Of a stretch of DNA of 64,000 nt, positions 34,510 to 44,738 are shown piece by piece. The position numbers were made by a program, and so were the translations under genes. The notes below the pieces were generated by a model. The model was given only the letters and a program-made list of their open reading frames with translations, was not told the DNA's origin and searched no databases. Source of the DNA: Sulfurospirillum diekertiae (GTDB lineage Bacteria > Campylobacterota > Campylobacteria > Campylobacterales > Sulfurospirillaceae); contig NZ_CP039734.2 in assembly GCF_011769985.2 (NCBI RefSeq), positions 248,001 through 312,000 of the forward strand. Direction: 5' to 3'. Numbering within the stretch: position 1 is the first letter of the stretch; each line of letters opens with the position of its first letter.

Positions 34510-35421
34510 ATTAAGACTCAAAAAACTCTAAAGTTTTATCTTCTCTATTTTTTTATTTTTTTAATTACCCCTATATTGCTTTTTTCAGAAACGACTTCTA
34601 TCTCTCCCACAATGGCTTCATTGCTTACCAGTAATGAAAAAGCATGGCTATTAGCGCATCCAACGATTAATGTTGGAATGGACTCCGAATATGCTCCCTA
34701 TGAATGGGTCAATCAAAATGGAGATTATGTCGGTATGGCGGTGGATTACTTGCACCTTTTGGAGCAAAAGCTAGGAATTCATTTTAAAGTTGCTAAAGGT
34801 AAGTCGTGGAGTGAAGTTGTTGAGCTGGCTAAAAAAGGGGAAATAGATATTTTGACTAGCATTGTTCAAACACCTGAGCGTTTACAATATTTTCTCTTTT
34901 CTGAACCTTATCGAGATACCCAAACGATGATTGTTGACAATGGTGAAGGTAAATTTATAGGTAATTTGGAGCATTTATCGGGGAAAAGGGTTACCGTTGA
35001 AAAAGGCTATTTTACGCAAGAGTTGCTAACAACAAAATATCCCAAAATAGAGTTAGTACTGGCTAATAATATCTTAGAAGCGTTAACCTTTGTGATGGAG
35101 GGGAAAGCAGATGCCTATGTCGGTGATATGAGTGCCATTAACTATGCGATTAAAAATAATGGGCTTGCAAAGCTTCGTATATCGGGACAAACAGAATTTT
35201 CAAGTCAGCACCGTTTTGCCTTTTCAAAAAATAATCCCATGCTTGCTGCCATTATAACAAAGGCTATGGCTTCTATTTCAGCCGAAGAATCCGATACAAT
35301 TTTTAATCGTTGGATTGGTATGCGGATAGAGCAAGGTATTCATACTAAAACACTTGTAAAATACAGTATAGGACTTGCTTGTTTGTTTATACTGTTCGGC
35401 TATTGTCAAACGAACTGCTAA
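34510..35421 (+). pseudogene. Periplasmic-binding domain part of an IS21-split GGDEF protein, apparent ATT start
   Basis: The frame encodes a signal/anchor segment (KFYLLYFFIFLITPILLFS), a complete SBP_bac_3 ligand-binding domain (INVGMDSEYAPYEWVN, GMAVDYLHLLEQKLGI, DILTSIVQTPERLQYFLFSEPY, ADAYVGDMSAINY), and most of a second membrane segment. It then enters IS21 DNA at 35404. No ATG, GTG or TTG precedes the signal segment. ATT 34510 lies six bases after AAGGAG and is the best start; TTG 34576 would lose the export signal. The PAS-GGDEF half lies beyond the IS, at 37513. Confidence 0.75.
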
Positions 35422-35528
35422 ACTGGTCAGTAGAAAATGTAATTTGAGAGTTGCATTTTGATTTAAAACCTTAAAGAACCAAGTTAAATTGGTTAAACTC
35501 CATTTTCAATTTTTTGGAAAGGAGTTGA

Positions 35529-36641
35529 ATGTTAAAAAAAGGTGAAATTAAAATGATAAAGAAGTTTTTAGCTGAAGGGTTTAGTAAAAGTGCCATTGCT
35601 AGAAAGTTAGGTATTTCAAGAGAAACTGTAAGGCGCTATGCCAATCTTCCAGATGATTATATTCCCCATATCAATAGACCTCCTGTGATTAACAGTGTTG
35701 ATCCTTATTTGCCACATATCGCCAAGATGTTAGAGACGGCAGAGCAGCAGAAAAGTGAAATACCCTTAACCGTCATTTATGAAGAGATTAAGAAGCTTGG
35801 ATATGATGGAAGTCTAAGGTGGCTTCAACAAGTCATACTAAGATATGAGCTTAGAGCTCGAGCCAAATTAGATGAGCCTATTATACGCTTTGAAACCAAA
35901 CCAGCCCAGCAGATGCAAGTTGACTGGGTAGAGTTTCCCAAGGATAATTTATCCGCCTTTGTAGCGACGATGGGTTACTCTAGAGCATCTTATGTGGAAT
36001 ACGTTAATAATGAGAAGATTGAGACCTTGATAGGGTGCCATATGAACGCTTTTGCCTACTTTGGTGGTGTTCCAAAAGAGTGTTTATATGACAATATGAA
36101 AACTGTCATATTGTCACGAAATGACTATGGTAAAGGTGATCATAGATTCAATCCCTTGTTTGCTGACTTTGCCAAACACTGTGGATTTAGTATCAAAGTA
36201 TGCAAACCCTATCGCGCTAAAACCAAAGGAAAAGTTGAGAGATTTAACCATTATCTGCGGTATAACTTTCATAATGGATTACGAGTGAGACTCTCTATGA
36301 AACATTACACATTAACGCTTGATAATGCAAATGCGGAAGTTCTAAAATGGTTGGACAATACCGCCAATAAACGCATCCACCAAACGACATTACAGATGCC
36401 ATTTGAGTTGTTAGCACAGGAGCAGTTACAGCTACTTCCTGTGCCTAAAGCCTATCAAGGAATCCACCCTAAAGCTTTGATTGAAAGTGTAGCTAAAAAA
36501 TATTCCCCAATCAATTCTCACAAAGACTTGGAAAAATTATATATCCCCAATAGAGACATTCAATGTTACGATGAGTTTATACCCATGGTTGCAAACATCA
36601 TCCTTCCTGTTGGATTTTATGGTGGTGCATTATGGAGTTAG
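35529..36641 (+). CDS. istA: IS21 transposase IstA
   Basis: The 370-residue protein has an N-terminal helix-turn-helix (SKSAIARKLGISRETVRRY) and a retroviral-type integrase core with MQVDWVEF, YDNMKT and KGKVERFN carrying the DDE residues. AAAGGAGT precedes the ATG. It overlaps istB by ten bases, the usual arrangement. It looks intact. Confidence 0.92.
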   Translation: MLKKGEIKMIKKFLAEGFSKSAIARKLGISRETVRRYANLPDDYIPHINRPPVINSVDPYLPHIAKMLETAEQQKSEIPLTVIYEEIKKLGYDGSLRWLQQVILRYELRARAKLDEPIIRFETKPAQQMQVDWVEFPKDNLSAFVATMGYSRASYVEYVNNEKIETLIGCHMNAFAYFGGVPKECLYDNMKTVILSRNDYGKGDHRFNPLFADFAKHCGFSIKVCKPYRAKTKGKVERFNHYLRYNFHNGLRVRLSMKHYTLTLDNANAEVLKWLDNTANKRIHQTTLQMPFELLAQEQLQLLPVPKAYQGIHPKALIESVAKKYSPINSHKDLEKLYIPNRDIQCYDEFIPMVANIILPVGFYGGALWS

Positions 36642-37450
36642 ATACCTCTATCGATGAGTTATGTAAAGAACTCAAGCTCTCTATCATAGGCGAAAAATAT
36701 CATGATATTGCCAGTATGGCAGCTAAAGAGAATTGGCAATATACACAGTTCTTGGAGGAGGTATTACGAGTGGAAGTAGATAATAGACTAGGAAGGTCTA
36801 AAAATATGTTGACCAAACTCGCAGGATTCCCAGTTATTAAGACATTAGAGCAGTTTGATTACACTTTCTCCGTTGGCGTGAACCGTAAACAGATTGAAGA
36901 ACTCTCAAGCCTAATATTTGTTAAAAAGTATGAGAACATCATCCTCTTAGGTGAAAGTGGTGTGGGTAAAACACATCTTGCTATTGCGCTAGCACTCAAA
37001 GCGGTGCAACATCGCTATAAAGTAAGATTTACCACCATAAGTGAGCTTTTAAGTAATGCAAATAGAGCCAAAAAAGAGAAAAAATATGATAGCTTCTTGA
37101 AATCTATCGCCTCTCCATCGGTACTTGTCATTGATGAGATTGGATATTTCAATATGAGCAAAGAAGAAGCCAATCACTTTTTTCAAATTATTTCTAAACG
37201 CTATGAAAAAAGCTCTACCATTTTTACTTCAAATCTTGTATTTAGTAAATGGGTTCAAGTCTTTGCAGGAGATAAAATCGTTACAACCGCTATATTAGAT
37301 CGAGTGTTACATCACTCACATATCATCAATATTCAAGGAGATAGCTACCGACTTAAAGAGAAGAAACAAACAGGAGTTTTACACTCAGAAATCTATAAGT
37401 TTGAAGCTAAATCTTCAAACATAGAAGGTCAAAATCAAGAGGTGGTTTAA
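36632..37450 (+). CDS. istB: IS21 helper ATPase IstB
   Basis: The 272-residue AAA+ protein has Walker A (GESGVGKTH), Walker B (VLVIDEIGY) and the C-terminal IstB signature (AILDRVLHHSHIINIQGDSYRLKEKK). It assists IstA in target choice and strand transfer. It appears complete, so the element may still be active. Confidence 0.93.
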   Translation: MELDTSIDELCKELKLSIIGEKYHDIASMAAKENWQYTQFLEEVLRVEVDNRLGRSKNMLTKLAGFPVIKTLEQFDYTFSVGVNRKQIEELSSLIFVKKYENIILLGESGVGKTHLAIALALKAVQHRYKVRFTTISELLSNANRAKKEKKYDSFLKSIASPSVLVIDEIGYFNMSKEEANHFFQIISKRYEKSSTIFTSNLVFSKWVQVFAGDKIVTTAILDRVLHHSHIINIQGDSYRLKEKKQTGVLHSEIYKFEAKSSNIEGQNQEVV

Positions 37451-37512
37451 GTTTCAATTCGCAACTTTTTTACACTATAAACTGACCAGTTCTGCGCTTC
37501 GCTTGACAACGC

Positions 37513-38436
37513 TTGACAGAAGAAGTAACTGATGTGATTTGGAAAGTAGATCGCGACTTAAAAATTACCTATATAAGTCCAGCTGATGAGAAATTTAGAG
37601 GCTATAAAGCTGATGAAGTGATCGGTCATCATGTTTTTGAAATGTTTACACCTGAGAGTATTAACATTATTTCTGAAAAAATAAAGCAGAGGCTCGAAGC
37701 GCAACAAAAAGGAATGAATACGGAAGAATTTGTTACCTATGAAATACAACATAGATGCAAAGATGGAAGATTGATTTGGGGTGAAATCATTTCAAAACCA
37801 GAATATAATGCAAGTGGTGAGATTATTGGCTTTCATGGTATTACGAGGGAAATTACAGAGCGAAAAGCAATGCAAGATCGTGTGCAACAATTAGCATTTT
37901 ATGATTCTCTTACGAAGTTACCCAATCGCATACTGTTAAGTGAGCGACTAAGTTATATGTTAGCTGAAATGAAACGGATTCAAAAGTACAGCGCACTGTT
38001 TTTTCTGGATTTAGATAACTTTAAATCGCTCAATGATACCTATGGTCATAGCATTGGGGATTTGTTATTGTGCCAAGTTGCACAAAGGCTTCAAAAGTGT
38101 GTCCGAGAAGTGGATACTGTAGCACGTTTTGGCGGAGATGAATTTGTGGTGATTTTAAATACACTTCATGAAGACAATCAGGTGTCCGTTGAACAAGCCC
38201 ATCGCATTGCCGAAAAAATTCTTCAAAGCGTGTCTGCTCTTTATGTACTGAATGTATCCCATAACAAGAGTGAAGAAAAATTGGTCGAACATAAATGCAC
38301 GGCAAGTATCGGCGTATTGGTATTTAAGAGTGCAGAGAAAACACCTGACGACCTTTTAAAACAAGCGGATGCTGCGATGTACAAAGCTAAAGAGGCTGGG
38401 AAAAATAAAATTTCTTTCTATGAAGCTCCATTTTAA
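37513..38436 (+). pseudogene. PAS-GGDEF part of the IS21-split sensor
   Basis: This fragment carries a PAS domain (DVIWKVDRDLKITYISPADEKF to GFHGITREITERKA) and a complete GGDEF domain with intact RFGGDEFVVIL. It is the output half of the gene begun at 34510, a transporter-type binding domain joined to a diguanylate cyclase. A TTG at 37513 could start translation, but the membrane and ligand-binding half is gone. If expressed, it would be a soluble, unregulated cyclase. Confidence 0.8.
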
Positions 38437-38441
38437 ATAGT

Positions 38442-39452
<1,011 letters not shown>

Positions 39453-39567
39453 TTATAGCAAAATTATCATATTGAAGAGAAATAGGCAAATATCAAAGCA
39501 TTCTATGCTAACGTTATTGTAGAGCTTTTGATAGAATTAACCCATAAAAATCTTATTAGGAGTTACC

Positions 39568-40320
39568 ATGAAAATAGCACTTATCACAGGCGGCAGTAGA
39601 GGTTTAGGCAAAAGTATGGCATTGCATTTGGCGCAAAAAGGGCATGATGTCATCATCACCTATCAACATTCAAAAACAGAGGCGCAAAGTGTGGTGGATG
39701 CAATACAACAGTTGGGTCAAAAAGCAGCCTTGTTGCAGCTAGACATTGCTCAAACAAAAACATTTCCCTTGTTTTTTGAAGCGTTTAAAGCGCTCCTTGC
39801 TTCACAGTGGAACACCACGCATTTTGATATTCTTATTAACAACGCAGGTATTGGGATTAACACATCTTTTATGGAAACAACAGAGGAGCAGTTTGATACG
39901 TTGATGAATATTCATCTCAAAGGAACGTTCTTTTTTATTCAAACCTTGTTACCAATCCTCAACGATGGGGGTACAATCATCAATATATCATCAGGATTAG
40001 CTCGCTTTAGTTTACCAGGCTTTGCAGCATATGCTATGATGAAAGGTGGTATTGAGGTTTTGACACGGTATTTAGCCCTTGAATTAGGAAAACGAAGCAT
40101 CACTGTGAATGTTTTAGCCCCTGGTGCAATCGCAACAGATTTTGGTGGGGGTGTAGTAAGAGACAACGAAAATGCTAATGCATTTATCGCGTCCCAAACA
40201 GCGCTGGGGCGTGTTGGACTCGCCGATGACATTGGTGCAGCCGTTTCACTGCTTGTTTCAGATGAAGCTCATTGGATCAATGGCGAACGCATCGAAGTTT
40301 CTGGCGGAATGCGTTTGTAG
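39568..40320 (+). CDS. Short-chain dehydrogenase/reductase
   Basis: The 250-residue SDR has the NAD(P) motif TGGSRGLGK, NNAG, and the catalytic set Ser (ISSGLARF), Tyr (YAMMKGG). The end WINGERIEVSGGMRL is the family pattern. The substrate is not evident. It is followed 35 bases later by an AraC-type regulator, a frequent pairing of an inducible oxidoreductase with its regulator. Confidence 0.88.
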   Translation: MKIALITGGSRGLGKSMALHLAQKGHDVIITYQHSKTEAQSVVDAIQQLGQKAALLQLDIAQTKTFPLFFEAFKALLASQWNTTHFDILINNAGIGINTSFMETTEEQFDTLMNIHLKGTFFFIQTLLPILNDGGTIINISSGLARFSLPGFAAYAMMKGGIEVLTRYLALELGKRSITVNVLAPGAIATDFGGGVVRDNENANAFIASQTALGRVGLADDIGAAVSLLVSDEAHWINGERIEVSGGMRL

Positions 40321-40355
40321 TACAATGACATTCAAAAAGAATTAAAGGGTATGGT

Positions 40356-41252
40356 GTGGAAGAAAAGCTAAATGCACTTACGATCTTACTTCAAGAAGAA
40401 GCTCGAAAAGATGGGCTTAATGAAACAAGTATCGCCAACGTCAAGGTTTTTAAAGCCTCAAGTGTCACCGAAGCGTTGCATACAGTGTATGAGCCTTCTC
40501 TTTTCATCATTGCACAAGGCGCAAAGAGAGTGATGTTAGGAGCCAATAAGTATTGTTATGATGCCTCTTCGTATTTAGTCTCTTCGATGAATTTGCCAAT
40601 ATCAGGGCAAATCATCGAGGCATCGTTGGAAAAGCCATTTCTATCGATGCAACTTTGTTTTACACCTGAATATATTTTTGATCTTGCGTCACAAATGGAT
40701 TCTGTGAAAAAAGGAACAATCCAAACGCCTTTAGCGATAAGCGTACATCGCGTGAGCGAAGAGTTGATTGACGCAATACTCAGATTGGCAAAACTCTTTC
40801 AAAAAACAGAAGATAGTTCCATTTTAGCACCACTCATTATCAAAGAGATTCTTTACCGACTATTGCAAGGAGAGTATGGTGGTATTTTGCGACAGTTTGC
40901 GTTGCATGGCTCGAATGCGAACCGCATTGCTCAGTCGATCGAGCTGATAACTTCCGATATTTCAGAACCTTTACATATTGGACTTCTGTCGCAAAAAATC
41001 GGAATGAGCGTCTCGGCTTTTCACAAACATTTTAAATACGTGACAGCGATGAGTCCTCTTCAATACCAAAAACAGTTACGTTTGCAAAAAGCACGTGAAC
41101 TGTTAGTTACCAAGATGAATGAAGTAGGAGAAGTAGCATTTAATGTAGGTTACGAAAGTCCTTCGCAGTTTAGCAGAGAGTATACACGATTTTTTGGTCT
41201 CTCTCCTCAAAAAGATTTGATGCAATTTAAACGAGAGATAAAAAGTGTGTGA
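40356..41252 (+). CDS. AraC-family transcriptional regulator (AraC_N type)
   Basis: The 298-residue protein has an N-terminal AraC_N cupin-like domain (YEPSLFIIAQGAKRVMLG, YLVSSMNLPISGQI) and a C-terminal pair of helix-turn-helix motifs (IGLLSQKIGMSVSAFHKHF and VAFNVGYESPSQFSREYTRFFG). The start is GTG 40356, seven bases after AAAGGG. It probably controls the upstream SDR gene (inference). Confidence 0.9.
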   Translation: MEEKLNALTILLQEEARKDGLNETSIANVKVFKASSVTEALHTVYEPSLFIIAQGAKRVMLGANKYCYDASSYLVSSMNLPISGQIIEASLEKPFLSMQLCFTPEYIFDLASQMDSVKKGTIQTPLAISVHRVSEELIDAILRLAKLFQKTEDSSILAPLIIKEILYRLLQGEYGGILRQFALHGSNANRIAQSIELITSDISEPLHIGLLSQKIGMSVSAFHKHFKYVTAMSPLQYQKQLRLQKARELLVTKMNEVGEVAFNVGYESPSQFSREYTRFFGLSPQKDLMQFKREIKSV

Positions 41253-41289
41253 CATTTTTTAAGAAGAGTGAAGTTATACTTTTAGCGAA

Positions 41290-41440
41290 ACTTATTTCTC
41301 AGGGCAGGGTGTAACTCCCTACTGGCGGTAATCTTGTAACAAAGAGAGTCCGCGAGCGCTTTTACATGTAAACGTAAAAGGTCAGCAGATTTGGTGTGAT
41401 TCCAAAACCAACGGTTAAAGTCCGGATGAGAGAGAATGTA
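41290..41440 (+). ncRNA. FMN riboswitch (RFN element)
   Basis: The conserved RFN core is clear: CAGGGCAGGGTG, CTGGCGGTAAT, GTCCGCGAGCGC, GGTCAGCAGATTTGGTGTGA, CCAACGGTTAAAGTCCGGATG and the closing GAGAGAATG. It stands upstream of ribB and represses it when FMN is plentiful. The variable arm after GAGCGC contains a perfect TTTACATGTAAA (41361-41372), unusual inside a structured RNA. I could not decide between termination and ribosome-site masking. Confidence 0.95.
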
Positions 41441-41533
41441 GTGCATTATTGCCATTGTTGATGACAAAATCGTGTGTCTATATTTAAAGATGCCCTGATT
41501 CTGGTAAGTTTACTCACCTTTTAGGAGTAGACC

Positions 41534-42169
41534 ATGAATCAAATCTGTAGGGACTCGTCCCTTCACTCTTCTGTTAAGCAAGCCATTGCTTCGCTTCAAA
41601 ACCAAAACGGCGTGATCGTTATGGACAACTTTAACCGCGAAAATGAAGCGGATATTATCTTCCATGCGGGCTCTCTCACGACAGAACAAACTGCACTGCT
41701 GATTCGTGAATGCAGTGGCATTGTTTGTCTCTGTTTACCACCACAAAAAGTCGATGAACTTGAACTTCCGATGATGGTTTCTCACAACGAGTCAAAATTT
41801 CAAACGGGTTTTACCATTACCATAGAAGCCAAAGAGGGTGTGACCACGGGTGTGAGTGCACAAGATCGTCTCACGACTATACAAGCCGCCATTCATCCTA
41901 AGGGCAAAGCAAAAATCGTCTCTCCTGGACATGTTTTTCCGCTTCGTGCCAAAGAGGGTGGCGTATTAGAGCGAGATGGTCATACCGAAGCTTCGGTCGA
42001 TTTGATGCGTCTTTCAGGACTTTCACCCTATGCCGTTTTGTGTGAACTGACCAATGTAGATGGGACAATGACCGTAGGCGATGACATTTATGACTTTGCT
42101 GCGAAACACGGGTTTCCCATTGTGAGCATTGATGAAATTATTGAATATCGCAAAAAGCACACACTTTAA
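41534..42169 (+). CDS. ribB: 3,4-dihydroxy-2-butanone 4-phosphate synthase
   Basis: The 211-residue protein matches stand-alone RibB: FNRENEADIIFHAG, IRECSGIVCLCL, TGVSAQDRLTT, GHVFPLRAKEGGVLERDGHTEASVDL and LCELTNVDGTM. It makes the four-carbon unit of riboflavin from ribulose 5-phosphate. No GTP cyclohydrolase II domain is fused, unlike many RibBA proteins. The FMN riboswitch sits upstream, and AGGAG precedes the ATG. Confidence 0.96.
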   Translation: MNQICRDSSLHSSVKQAIASLQNQNGVIVMDNFNRENEADIIFHAGSLTTEQTALLIRECSGIVCLCLPPQKVDELELPMMVSHNESKFQTGFTITIEAKEGVTTGVSAQDRLTTIQAAIHPKGKAKIVSPGHVFPLRAKEGGVLERDGHTEASVDLMRLSGLSPYAVLCELTNVDGTMTVGDDIYDFAAKHGFPIVSIDEIIEYRKKHTL

Positions 42170-42179
42170 GATGTACCCG

Positions 42180-43079
42180 TTATAGGCTTGTGAGCTTATG
42201 ACGGGCACTCATTTGTGCGTGAACAAACTGTTTAAATTCGTTAAAAAGTCTACTTTGGTATTTATTTTTATGGTAAATGAGGTAAAACGATCGACCAATT
42301 TTTAAGTTGACCAAGTTCACTTCAAAAAGTTCACCACGATTCAGTTCGTTGGTAACGGCAACTTTGGAAAGACAGGTGATGGTTTGAGGATTATTGAGCA
42401 AAATGGTTTTCGCCTCTTCAAATTCAGAAAACTCCATAAAAATATTTAAATCCAGAGCAATCTCGCCTAAAGCTTTTAAAAAAACCTCTCGTGTACCTGA
42501 GCCTTTTTCCCTTAAAATCCACTTTTTATGAAACAGCTCATCGATATAAAATGTTCCTTCCCCAAGACACGCATCACTGCTCACAACAATGAGTTGGTCA
42601 TCGCCAATGGCATTTTTGAGAATATCTGCATCCTCGCACGATGATTCGATAAAGCCTATATCGATGGTCGAATCTTTCACCATTTGAATAATCTGAGAAG
42701 AGTTTTGTATGTCTTTTTGAATTCTCACCTCTTCATGGCGTGCTAAAAAATCAAAAACAATTTGTGGGGTGATAAAATCCCCAATCGTTTTACTCGAAGC
42801 GATTTTTAAAATCCCCGAGATTTTACTGTTCTTAAAAAAATCCTCGGCATCGTTGAGTGCTCTAAAATGAGAGTAGGTTTTTTCTTTAAAAAGCCTGCCG
42901 ATTTCATTCAATACTAACTTTTTTCCGATGCGATCAAAAAGCTGTTCTCCTATTTGCGCTTCCAACGACTTGATAGAAAGCGAAATAGCTGATTGGCTGA
43001 TACCCATTTTTTGTGCTAAATTAGAGATATGTGAATCTTCGCAGAGAGAATAAAAAAATCTCAATTCTTGAAAGGTCAT
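42180..43079 (-). CDS. LysR-family transcriptional regulator
   Basis: The 299-residue protein has an N-terminal winged helix (LAQKMGISQSAISLSIKSLEAQIGEQLFDR) and a LysR substrate-binding domain. It is divergent from a YeiH-type transporter gene, the same arrangement as yeiE/yeiH and cbl-like pairs, and probably regulates it. A dyad lies between the two genes. Confidence 0.92.
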   Translation of the reverse strand: MTFQELRFFYSLCEDSHISNLAQKMGISQSAISLSIKSLEAQIGEQLFDRIGKKLVLNEIGRLFKEKTYSHFRALNDAEDFFKNSKISGILKIASSKTIGDFITPQIVFDFLARHEEVRIQKDIQNSSQIIQMVKDSTIDIGFIESSCEDADILKNAIGDDQLIVVSSDACLGEGTFYIDELFHKKWILREKGSGTREVFLKALGEIALDLNIFMEFSEFEEAKTILLNNPQTITCLSKVAVTNELNRGELFEVNLVNLKIGRSFYLIYHKNKYQSRLFNEFKQFVHAQMSARHKLTSL

Positions 43080-43097
43080 AATGGCTCTTTAATATAA

Positions 43098-43122
43098 TAT
43101 ATTTATGATTATATCAAATATA
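43098..43122. promoter_or_regulatory. AT-rich dyad in the LysR/YeiH divergent region
   Basis: TATATTT (43098-43104) and AAATATA (43116-43122) form 7-bp inverted arms 11 bp apart, placed between the divergent starts. LysR proteins often bind such T-N11-A dyads. The region is very AT-rich, so chance is not negligible. Confidence 0.4.
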
Positions 43123-43181
43123 ATTTATTTTACTTATCAAAGAAATGATTTTATAATGGCACAAAATTTTTAAGGATGCGT

Positions 43182-44210
43182 ATGTTTCAAAAGGAAAACC
43201 GAAATAATACCTTGAGTGGTATCTTGTTTGTAGCGCTCTTTTCGATGAGTGCAACGTATTTAGCTGATTTTGCCATTTTGAAACATCTTGGCATCAGCCC
43301 TTTAATTGTGGGCATCGTCTTGGGTATGATTTATGCCAATACTTTGCGTAACAGACTGCCGCATGAGTGGGTTCCAGGCATTCTCTTTTCAACCAAAACT
43401 ATTTTACGAACAGGCATTGTCCTTTATGGCTTTCGCATTACGTTTCAAAACATTGAAGCGGTGGGAACGGCGGGTATATTTACCAGTGTGGTTATCGTTG
43501 CTTCGACTTTCATCATCGGTTATATTGTTGGAACAAAAGTGTTGAAGCTCGACAAAGAGACGACGATTCTGACCAGCGCAGGCAGTTCCATCTGTGGGGC
43601 GGCGGCTGTGTTAGCCACCGAGCCTGTCATCAATGCTGAGCCTTATAAAAGCGCCATTGCGGTTTCTACGGTGGTAGTGTTTGGAAGCATTGCCATGTTC
43701 TTGTATCCGTTTTTATACACATTAGGTCTCATTCCACTCTCGCCTGAGGCAATGGGAATTTACATCGGCGGAACGATTCATGAGGTAGCGCATGTCGTGG
43801 CTGCTGGCAATGCCGTGGGGATTGAAGCTGCAAAAACTGCGGTCATCGTAAAGATGATACGGGTGATGCTCCTTGCTCCTTTTTTGGTGATTTTAGGATT
43901 TTGGTTGGTACGCACAACTCAGCACGTCGCTCAAAAACAAAAGAGCAAGATTACGATTCCTTGGTTTGCTGTCTTTTTTATCATTGTTGCAGGATTTAAC
44001 TCTTTTAATTTCTTGCCTCAAGGCTTGGTGGGTGACATCAATGCCATTGATACTTTTCTGCTGACCATGGCGATGACGGCACTGGGAATGGAAACGAGTG
44101 TAGACAAGTTTAAAAATGTGGGGATGAAACCCATCTATCTCGCAACGATTTTATTTGCATGGCTGATGGTGGGAGGCTTCTTTATCGTTCAATGCTCTTT
44201 GAGTTTATAG
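43182..44210 (+). CDS. YeiH-family putative sulfate exporter
   Basis: The membrane protein has about 342 residues and roughly ten helices. It carries the YeiH signatures GIVLGMIYANTLRNRLP, RTGIVLYGFRITFQ, AGSSICGAAAVLATEPVI and GTIHEVAHVVAAGNAVG. The family is annotated as sulfate exporters, though transport has rarely been tested. I prefer ATG 43182, five bases after AAGGA; ATG 43176 overlaps that site. In a sulfur-respiring organism it might export sulfate or sulfite (inference). It overlaps the convergent peroxidase gene by six bases. Confidence 0.88.
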   Translation: MFQKENRNNTLSGILFVALFSMSATYLADFAILKHLGISPLIVGIVLGMIYANTLRNRLPHEWVPGILFSTKTILRTGIVLYGFRITFQNIEAVGTAGIFTSVVIVASTFIIGYIVGTKVLKLDKETTILTSAGSSICGAAAVLATEPVINAEPYKSAIAVSTVVVFGSIAMFLYPFLYTLGLIPLSPEAMGIYIGGTIHEVAHVVAAGNAVGIEAAKTAVIVKMIRVMLLAPFLVILGFWLVRTTQHVAQKQKSKITIPWFAVFFIIVAGFNSFNFLPQGLVGDINAIDTFLLTMAMTALGMETSVDKFKNVGMKPIYLATILFAWLMVGGFFIVQCSLSL

Positions 44211-44681
44211 GTAAAGAAGAATATCAAGCTCCAACGATTCTGGTTTGGTGGCGGGGGCAAAACGATTGACAACAACCCCATTTTTATCGACTAAAAATTT
44301 GGTGAAATTCCATTTAATCGCTTCAATACCCAAAAGCCCTTTTTGCGCCTCTTTAAGGTAGGCGTAGAGCGGGTGGGTATGCTCTCCATTGACATCGATT
44401 TTGGCAAACATAGGGAAGGTAACACCATACGTAATTGAGCAAAAACTCTTGATGTCATCTTCGCTTAAGGGCTCTTGGTTCATAAATTGATTGCATGGAA
44501 AACCTAAGATGGTAAATCCCTTATCTTTGTACTTTTCGTATAAATTCTCTAGCCCTTCATATTGATTTGTAAAACCGCATTTACTCGCAACATTGACGAT
44601 GAGTAAAACTTTGTTTTGAAACATATTCATTGAGATAGTTTCACCGTTGATCGTTTTGACTTCAAAGTCGTAAATGCTCAT
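44205..44681 (-). CDS. Glutathione peroxidase family (thiol peroxidase)
   Basis: The 158-residue protein has the peroxidatic Cys in NVASKCGFTNQYEGLE, the GFPCNQF motif and the KWNFTKFLVDKNG active-site Trp/Asn segment. Bacterial members usually reduce peroxides with thioredoxin rather than glutathione. It is a cytosolic stress enzyme with no obvious operon partner. Confidence 0.94.
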   Translation of the reverse strand: MSIYDFEVKTINGETISMNMFQNKVLLIVNVASKCGFTNQYEGLENLYEKYKDKGFTILGFPCNQFMNQEPLSEDDIKSFCSITYGVTFPMFAKIDVNGEHTHPLYAYLKEAQKGLLGIEAIKWNFTKFLVDKNGVVVNRFAPATKPESLELDILLYL

Positions 44682-44738
44682 GAAAGCTCCTTGTTTTTAC
44701 AAAACATGAAAAGCAGAAAATTATAGCAAAGTTATCCG

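Larger units (their letters stand above)
35404..37508 (+). mobile_element. IS21-family insertion sequence
   Basis: The 2.1-kb element carries istA and istB between imperfect inverted ends: TGTCAAACGAACTGC on the left, TGTCAAGCGAAGCGC on the complement of the right, both continuing into AACTGGTCAGT. I found no convincing target duplication. The right end is followed by a second CGCTTGACA (37510-37518), which makes the exact boundary uncertain by ten bases. Host sequence may have been lost at the junction. Confidence 0.85.

Noticed and set aside
37510-37518. Second CGCTTGACA as the true right end of IS21
   Set aside because: Using it gives no target duplication either, and pairing with the left end is better from 37508; boundary left uncertain.
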